Source: Clostridiales bacterium | GTDB lineage: Bacteria; Bacillota; Clostridia; Oscillospirales; CAG-382 | NCBI GenBank assembly: GCA_003452915.1 | Contig: DMMZ01000034.1 | Span: 29,010 to 34,996 of the forward strand | Length of the DNA: 5,987 nt | Reading direction: 5' to 3' | Part shown: piece by piece, positions 1 to 3,671 of the stretch | Position numbering within the stretch: the stretch's first letter is position 1 | How the letters are laid out: each line of letters opens with the position of its first letter | The notes under the pieces: model-generated | Seen by the model: the letters and a program-made list of their open reading frames with translations, nothing else | What the model was told of the DNA's origin: nothing | Databases searched by the model: none | Made by a program: the position numbers and the translations under genes

Positions 1-97
1 TAAATGTGAAAAATGCGGCGAGTTACGAAAAAATCGCTCTCAAGCGGACGATGATCGCAATCTCTTGATTAAACTTACAAACCCATATAACTTTTAA
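1..97 (+). CDS. Possible 3' end of an unidentified upstream gene (partial)
   Basis: A frame open from the left edge ends with TAA at 95-97 and encodes about 31 residues beginning KCEKCGELRKN and ending in LTNPYNF. It holds a CxxCG pair of the sort seen in zinc ribbons. The stop lies 19 nt before the start of the membrane-protein gene, a spacing normal for genes in one operon. A second frame is also open from the edge and ends with TGA at 66-68; it reads like ordinary protein too (SYEKIALKRTMIAIS), so the true frame is uncertain. The start, length and family cannot be seen, and no function is assigned. Confidence 0.35.
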   Translation, partial: KCEKCGELRKNRSQADDDRNLLIKLTNPYNF

Positions 98-101
98 AAC
101 T

Positions 102-108
102 GGAAAGG
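102..108 (+). promoter_or_regulatory. Ribosome binding site of the membrane-protein gene
   Basis: GGAAAGG lies 8 nt before the ATG at 117. It supports that ATG as the start and is a strong purine-rich site. A weak promoter-like pair, TTGATT at 65-70 and TATAAC at 86-91, lies just upstream, but its 15-nt spacer is short, so this gene may be transcribed from further left. Confidence 0.7.
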
Positions 109-116
109 CTGTATTT

Positions 117-1127
117 ATGGATACTTTAAATAAGACTGACAATCAAGGTGAATATATATTAAAATTTGTAACTTCGGGTGTACTTGCTTTTTTAGGAACA
201 TATTTTTCTTTACCATCAAGAGGTTTAATTTCCACGTTGCCGATTTTTTTAATAGCAGCATTGATGTCTGTACTTATTAAAATTCCGACATGGCAAAAAG
301 CGCTGATGTTTGGTATATTTGCATACTTTTTTGCAATGATAGACTACGATGTATACAGTGGTTTAGCTTTTGCTACATTATGTATACTTACTGTTTGCAT
401 AAGTACATTAGCCTTTAACCTTTTTAAAACAAAAAATGTTCTGTCAATGATAATCGCTTTATTCTTGATTGTTATATGTGCATTGCCCCATGCATACTTT
501 TTCGGTAATTATCCTGAAGGATATAAAGCAAAAAAAGTAATGGATGAATATATTCAAAAACACTATTTAAGTGAAGATATTATTATCACTGGAATCTCTT
601 ATGATTATACGATTGGGTATTATAAATCTACGATATTTGATAAAAATGACCCGACAGAAATTTATTCCATGATAGTTATGAATAATAAAGTAACCGACAG
701 TTATTCAAGCTATGCGGAAGAAGTACTTATGAACAGTAAAATGCTTGAAATCACTACTGTTTTGAGAGAAAAATTTCCGGACGACATCTTTAAAGTGTTA
801 CCTTTAAAAATCACCGGTTATCCTATTAACGATGAAATAAATATCGCTGATACAACCGATTATTCATCCCTTATGCATTTTAAAGTATTAGTTCCTGGGC
901 TTATTGATAAGGATACATTTGCAATTAAGTCAAGAAAATATTTTGATGTTTTAAAGGAAGCAAAAATAAATTATGGAGATATTATTTTTGCAGGAAAAGA
1001 TATAACCCGTTCTGTTTTAACCATAACTGTAACACCAAAAACCTTTTTTATGGATTTTACAAAACTTGTCGATCCGCCAAAAAATATCTTTGCTAATATA
1101 CAACTTTCAGAGTATTTATCAAAATAA
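117..1127 (+). CDS. Five-helix membrane protein with extracytoplasmic C-terminal domain, function unknown
   Basis: This 336-residue protein was not recognised as a named family. The ATG start has a good ribosome binding site 8 nt upstream. Hydrophobic segments lie at about residues 14-31, 38-54, 61-77, 82-101 and 108-126. Positive charges in the 55-61 and 101-106 loops, against an acidic 76-80 loop, suggest the N-terminus is inside. An odd number of helices then puts the remaining 200 or so residues outside the membrane. That domain is mixed alpha/beta and starts with a helix (VMDEYIQKHY, 141-150) followed by a strand-rich stretch with YDYTIGYYKSTIF. The arrangement recalls small Firmicutes envelope proteins of the YfjL/DUF3139 kind, where a helix then strands contain a repeated Y/D pattern. 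This likeness is by eye and weak. No catalytic motif is visible. The gene is AT-rich, sits just after a possible upstream gene, and ends at a strong terminator, so it is probably last in its operon. Confidence 0.85.
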   Translation: MDTLNKTDNQGEYILKFVTSGVLAFLGTYFSLPSRGLISTLPIFLIAALMSVLIKIPTWQKALMFGIFAYFFAMIDYDVYSGLAFATLCILTVCISTLAFNLFKTKNVLSMIIALFLIVICALPHAYFFGNYPEGYKAKKVMDEYIQKHYLSEDIIITGISYDYTIGYYKSTIFDKNDPTEIYSMIVMNNKVTDSYSSYAEEVLMNSKMLEITTVLREKFPDDIFKVLPLKITGYPINDEINIADTTDYSSLMHFKVLVPGLIDKDTFAIKSRKYFDVLKEAKINYGDIIFAGKDITRSVLTITVTPKTFFMDFTKLVDPPKNIFANIQLSEYLSK

Positions 1128-1165
1128 TTATAATATATGATATGAATTATGTAAACTGTTTTAAC

Positions 1166-1200
1166 AAAGAACTGTTCATTTGAATGGTTCTTTTTTTATT
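1166..1200 (+). terminator. Intrinsic terminator after the membrane-protein gene
   Basis: A 12-bp stem pairs 1166-1177 (AAAGAACTGTTC) with 1182-1193 (GAATGGTTCTTT), with two G-T pairs and the four-base loop ATTT. The T run starts in the 3' arm (1191-1197) and continues as ATTTAT. It lies 38 nt after the membrane-protein stop and separates that transcript from mazF. Confidence 0.85.
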
Positions 1201-1278
1201 TATAATAAGAATAAGCACAGCTTTTATGGCAAAAATAATAACGTAGTCAACGCGTACGTAAAATCCAAAACGCGATAT

Positions 1279-1295
1279 TTGACATATGATATTAT
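1279..1295 (+). promoter_or_regulatory. Promoter-like region before mazF
   Basis: TTGACA at 1279-1284 is directly followed by TATGAT (1285-1290) and TATTAT (1290-1295). TATGAT is a good -10 match at a suitable distance from the gene, but no clear -35 lies 16-18 nt before it. TTGACA as a -35 has no good -10 after it. Since a terminator lies upstream, a promoter is expected somewhere between 1200 and 1300; its exact position is a guess. Confidence 0.3.
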
Positions 1296-1303
1296 CGGAA
1301 CCT

Positions 1304-1309
1304 AAGGGG
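1304..1309 (+). promoter_or_regulatory. Ribosome binding site that selects the TTG start of mazF
   Basis: AAGGGG can pair with the 16S rRNA tail using one G-U pair. It lies only 1 nt from the in-frame GTG at 1311, too close to serve it, but 10 nt from the in-frame TTG at 1320. This favours the TTG. Confidence 0.55.
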
Positions 1310-1319
1310 CGTGTTAATT

Positions 1320-1733
1320 TTGAAAGGACAAACAACTAGCAACAGCATAAGACGGGGCGATATTTTTTATGCGGATCTAAGTCCTGTTATCGGCTCCGAA
1401 CAGGGTGGTATACGGCCTGTTCTGATTGTTCAAAATGATGTCGGAAACCGATATAGCCCTACGGTCATCGCTGCTGCAATTACCAGCCAGACAAGTAAAG
1501 CGAGACTTCCTACACATATAGAAGTTATGGGCGAAGCTTTGTCGGGCGGCAATGGTTCCGAATGCGGACTCGCTAAAAACTCGGTGATTTTGCTTGAGCA
1601 AATTCGCACCTTGGATAAGCGCAGATTAAAAGAGAAGATGGGACACCTCGACGACAGAACCATGCAGCAAGTCAACGAGGCGATAACAGTCAGCTTCGGT
1701 CTAGGCGAAGAAATGAATGTTTCTACCGCTTAA
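1320..1733 (+). CDS. mazF: MazF/EndoA-family mRNA interferase toxin, no adjacent antitoxin
   Basis: A member of the MazF/PemK family of ribosome-independent endoribonucleases, which cut single-stranded mRNA at short motifs and act as toxins held in check by a MazE-type antitoxin. With the TTG start at 1320 it has 137 residues, somewhat longer than the usual 115-120. Seen directly: RRGDIFYADLSPVIGSEQGG at 11-30, the core beta-hairpin of the family; then IRPVLIVQND; then AAAIT at 51-55; and NSVILLEQIRTLDKRRL at 87-103. Arg32 and Thr55 match the catalytic Arg and Thr of Bacillus EndoA. All key residues are present, so it should be active. Extra length lies at the N-terminus and in a Gly-rich loop around residues 70-84. 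The GTG at 1311 is an alternative start (140 residues) but sits too close to the ribosome binding site. In many Firmicutes ndoAI, the antitoxin gene, lies just upstream; none is found here. The gene is richer in GC than its neighbours. The family call is firm; the cleavage motif cannot be predicted. Confidence 0.95.
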   Translation: MKGQTTSNSIRRGDIFYADLSPVIGSEQGGIRPVLIVQNDVGNRYSPTVIAAAITSQTSKARLPTHIEVMGEALSGGNGSECGLAKNSVILLEQIRTLDKRRLKEKMGHLDDRTMQQVNEAITVSFGLGEEMNVSTA

Positions 1734-1756
1734 AAAAGGCTCCGTTTTATGTTTAT

Positions 1757-1774
1757 AACAGCTATTGCTGTTTA
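1757..1774 (+). terminator. Short hairpin after mazF
   Basis: AACAGC (1757-1762) pairs with GCTGTT (1767-1772) around a TATT loop, 24 nt after the mazF stop. Only TTTA follows, so it would be a weak terminator by itself and may act with the larger stem at 1781-1855. Confidence 0.35.
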
Positions 1775-1780
1775 CTGAAT

Positions 1781-1876
1781 ACGCAAGGAAATTATTAAAG
1801 TCTTTGAGTAAATAACTTGCAATGCTCACTGCTTTATGGTAAAATTTCCTTGCGTTTTAATTTTTAATTTTTAACT
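1781..1876 (+). terminator. Long-loop inverted repeat followed by T-rich tail, probable mazF terminator
   Basis: A perfect 13-bp stem pairs 1781-1793 (ACGCAAGGAAATT) with 1843-1855 (AATTTCCTTGCGT) across a 49-nt loop. Within the loop TAAAG (1796-1800) can pair with CTTTA (1832-1836), which extends the structure. The tail from 1855 is T-rich (TTTTAATTTTTAATTTTTAA). The tail points to a plus-strand terminator for mazF, although the loop is unusually long. The same arms could also be the ends of a 75-bp miniature repeat element; one copy cannot decide this. Confidence 0.55.
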
Positions 1877-1893
1877 AATGTAATTAAAACGCA
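1851..1893 (+). repeat. Second inverted repeat sharing an arm with the preceding stem
   Basis: TGCGTTTTAATT at 1851-1862 is perfectly complementary to AATTAAAACGCA at 1882-1893 (12 bp, 19-nt loop). Its left arm overlaps the last five bases of the 1843-1855 arm and takes in the start of its T-rich tail, so the two stems cannot form together. It lies 56 nt before the HAD start. Whether it is regulatory is inference. Confidence 0.5.
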
Positions 1894-1917
1894 CAATTAC
1901 CGTTATCAATTTTTAAA

Positions 1918-1937
1918 TATACTTAACTTTGAAAGGA
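1918..1937 (+). promoter_or_regulatory. Ribosome binding site and possible -10 of the HAD gene
   Basis: AAAGGA at 1932-1937 lies 12 nt before the in-frame TTG at 1950, a slightly long but workable distance. The other in-frame TTG, at 1929, overlaps this site and has no ribosome binding site of its own. TATACT at 1918-1923 resembles a -10 box, but no good -35 lies upstream, and a transcript starting from it would have a very short leader. Confidence 0.4.
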
Positions 1938-1949
1938 ATACATATAGAT

Positions 1950-2786
1950 TTGAAAACACTTTTTGTTTCCGATCTTGACGGCACATTGTTAGGAAAAAAT
2001 GCTACCTTAAGTGAGTACAGCATTAAAATAATTAACTTATTGATAGATTCGGGTATGAACTTTACAATAGCTACCGCACGCAGTCCGTGGAGCTTACAAA
2101 TTATTGAGAATTTAAACATAACCATACCTGCTGTTATGTTGAATGGTGTGTGCGTATATGATATCAGAGCTACTGTATTTGATAAAACAGAGGAGCTGGG
2201 TAAAGACATAATTACCGAATTGCTCCCTATAATACATCAATTAGATTTGTCGGGTTTCCTTTATATGGTTAAAGATAATCATCTTAATGTTTATTACGAA
2301 AATGTTACTGCACCTCATGTCATTGCTTTTATGAAAGAACGCATTGAAAAGTTCGGAAAGACTTTTACAAGGGCGTATCCGTTTACAGATTATAATTTCA
2401 CAGGTATGATTCCTGCTTATTATACCGTTTGTGAACGGCTTGAGATTTTATCACCTTTTTACGAGCGTATCAAGCATATTAAAGGTTTACGAGCGGAATT
2501 CTATCGTGATGTTTATAATAAAGATTTATGGTTTCTTGAATTATTATCAGAAAGAGCTTCCAAATATAACGCTGTGAATTATCTCAAAGAGAAATATGCT
2601 TTTGAACGTGTTGTCGCCTTCGGTGATAATCTTAACGACCTGCCGCTTTTCGCTGCAAGTGACTATTGTCTTGCGGTTGAAAATGCACATGACGAAGTTA
2701 AAAGTAAAGCTAACGAAATAATAAAAAGCAACACCGAAGATGGTGTTGCCGAGTGGCTAAGTGAGAATTATAAAAGGTTTTTATAA
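1950..2786 (+). CDS. Cof-type HAD-superfamily phosphatase
   Basis: A haloacid dehalogenase-type hydrolase of the Cof/class IIB group, which usually dephosphorylates small cytoplasmic metabolites such as sugar phosphates or nucleotides using Mg2+ and an aspartyl-phosphate intermediate. With the TTG start at 1950 it has 278 residues, typical for the family. All four motifs are intact: motif I FVSDLDGTLL with nucleophile Asp8 and acid/base Asp10; motif II IATARSP with Thr42; motif III SERASKYNAV with Lys205; motif IV VVAFGDNLNDLPLF with Asp226 and Asp230. Residues from about 80 to 190 form the cap that sets substrate choice. The C-terminal NTEDGVAEWL also matches the family. The first TTG at 1929 would add seven residues before the usual short N-terminus and lacks a ribosome binding site. 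The substrate cannot be told from sequence. It converges with the lipoprotein gene 35 nt away, with no convincing terminator between them. Confidence 0.93.
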   Translation: MKTLFVSDLDGTLLGKNATLSEYSIKIINLLIDSGMNFTIATARSPWSLQIIENLNITIPAVMLNGVCVYDIRATVFDKTEELGKDIITELLPIIHQLDLSGFLYMVKDNHLNVYYENVTAPHVIAFMKERIEKFGKTFTRAYPFTDYNFTGMIPAYYTVCERLEILSPFYERIKHIKGLRAEFYRDVYNKDLWFLELLSERASKYNAVNYLKEKYAFERVVAFGDNLNDLPLFAASDYCLAVENAHDEVKSKANEIIKSNTEDGVAEWLSENYKRFL

Positions 2787-2821
2787 ATGGAACTATTATT
2801 TTCCACAATATATTAGATTTC

Positions 2822-3556
2822 TTACTTATTATCTCCATTATATGCAAAATGTAGTGAGCGAAATTGTATGTAATCTTCTTCGTTTATTTCATAATCTTCA
2901 TTAGCAATAGTTTCTTCGATCGTAAATAAAATATATTTTAATTTAAATGTCATATATTTATATTGATAAATATAATGTTCTAATATGTAAATAGATCCAA
3001 GTGCACCTGTATCGGCATATTCATTACTGCGTAAAAAGTAACTTTCTATATGTATCATTTCAAGCATAGTGGTTTCCCATTCTATGGTGCTTTCCTTAAT
3101 ACGTTTAAAATCTTCTTTGGTTAGTATATACTCAAAATCATTTATAGCTTTTTGCAATTCTATTTCCCACAGATCACATTGTTCGTTCGCATGTGGACGA
3201 AACTCTTCCCAATCAAGATTCGGATTAAAATAATCTTTATCTATTGTGTTGTAAAGCATGGTGGAATAATACGGACTTTTAAAATCCCTTTCTAGCATCA
3301 CGGAATAAATTAAAGGTTGTAGTTCTTCCAAAGCAAATTCCTCATAAGAATAATCACTAGGATTATCTGATATACTATTTATATCGGAATTTTTAGATGA
3401 ACTAATCTCGCTATTAATAATTTCCTCAGATATAGAATTAATTACGCTCTGTTCTGATATATTTTCCAAGGTGCTTTCATCTGCATCCTCGTTTCTAGCT
3501 TCTATACACCCTCCAAATATAAGCACTATAAATAATAAAACTACAATTTTTTTCAT
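2822..3556 (-). CDS. Putative lipoprotein with LprI/DUF1311-like domain
   Basis: A 244-residue secreted lipoprotein. The N-terminus has MKK, a hydrophobic core (about 4-14) and the lipobox FGGC with Cys17, so it should be lipid-anchored on the outer face of the membrane. Residues 20-70 form an acidic, Ser/Asn/Ile-rich, probably disordered linker in which INSIS occurs twice. The rest, about 72-236, is largely helical. Within it NEQCDLWEIELQKAINDF (124-141), followed by LTKEDFKRIKESTIEW (145-160) and a Gly-Ala-Leu-Gly turn before another helix, resembles the LprI/DUF1311 helical domain, first described as a lysozyme inhibitor. That match is by eye, and the usual second Cys is absent. The ATG start has GGGAGAA 7 nt upstream, with its GGAG core 9 nt away. 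The gene is markedly more AT-rich than purL behind it, as is common in fast-evolving surface proteins. The lipoprotein call is strong; the domain call is tentative. Confidence 0.85.
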   Translation of the reverse strand: MKKIVVLLFIVLIFGGCIEARNEDADESTLENISEQSVINSISEEIINSEISSSKNSDINSISDNPSDYSYEEFALEELQPLIYSVMLERDFKSPYYSTMLYNTIDKDYFNPNLDWEEFRPHANEQCDLWEIELQKAINDFEYILTKEDFKRIKESTIEWETTMLEMIHIESYFLRSNEYADTGALGSIYILEHYIYQYKYMTFKLKYILFTIEETIANEDYEINEEDYIQFRSLHFAYNGDNK

Positions 3557-3567
3557 ATCACATTTCT

Positions 3568-3593
3568 CCCATTCGTTATACTATAAAAGTGGG
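3568..3593 (-). promoter_or_regulatory. Possible promoter and operator-like dyad before the lipoprotein gene
   Basis: On the minus strand TATAGT (3585-3580) is a fair -10 box about 24 nt before the start codon. It lies in the perfect palindrome TTATACTATAA (3575-3585), framed by CCCA (3568-3571) and TGGG (3590-3593). No good -35 is seen at the usual distance. The strong hairpin further upstream implies that this gene has its own promoter. Confidence 0.3.
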
Positions 3594-3630
3594 ATTTTTT
3601 GAGTATTTTGTTTCATCATATAAAATATTT

Positions 3631-3665
3631 TTGCCGCTCCGATATTGAAGCGGCAATTTTTATAT
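3631..3665. terminator. Hairpin between purL and the lipoprotein gene
   Basis: TTGCCGCT (3631-3638) pairs perfectly with AGCGGCAA (3649-3656) around a 10-nt loop, 15 nt beyond the purL stop. By position it should end the minus-strand purL transcript. The best T run (TTTTT, 3657-3661) lies on the plus-strand side. On the minus strand the stem is followed by AAATATTTTATAT, whose TTTTATAT can pair with ATATAAAA before the stem. It may work in both directions. Confidence 0.7.
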
Positions 3666-3671
3666 TATATT

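Noticed and set aside
1147..1335. 62-residue minus-strand frame before mazF
   Set aside because: It runs through the terminator hairpin and the mazF start and has unlikely composition, so it is probably chance.
1377..1675. Two minus-strand frames opposite mazF, considered as an antisense antitoxin
   Set aside because: They are shadows of the conserved MazF coding sequence, without a ribosome binding site or MazE-like features.
2728..2749. Strong hairpin GCAACACC/GGTGTTGC near the end of the HAD gene
   Set aside because: It lies in codons for SNTEDGVA, a conserved C-terminal segment of Cof-type phosphatases, and no T run follows. It is probably a by-product of coding.
2788..2805. Possible terminator TGGAA/TTCCA between the convergent HAD and lipoprotein genes
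   Set aside because: The stem is only 5 bp with an 8-nt loop and no T run on either strand.
3557..3671. Purine riboswitch or PurR-type site near purL
   Set aside because: This is the 3' side of purL; any leader would be upstream of purL outside the window, and no such fold is seen here.
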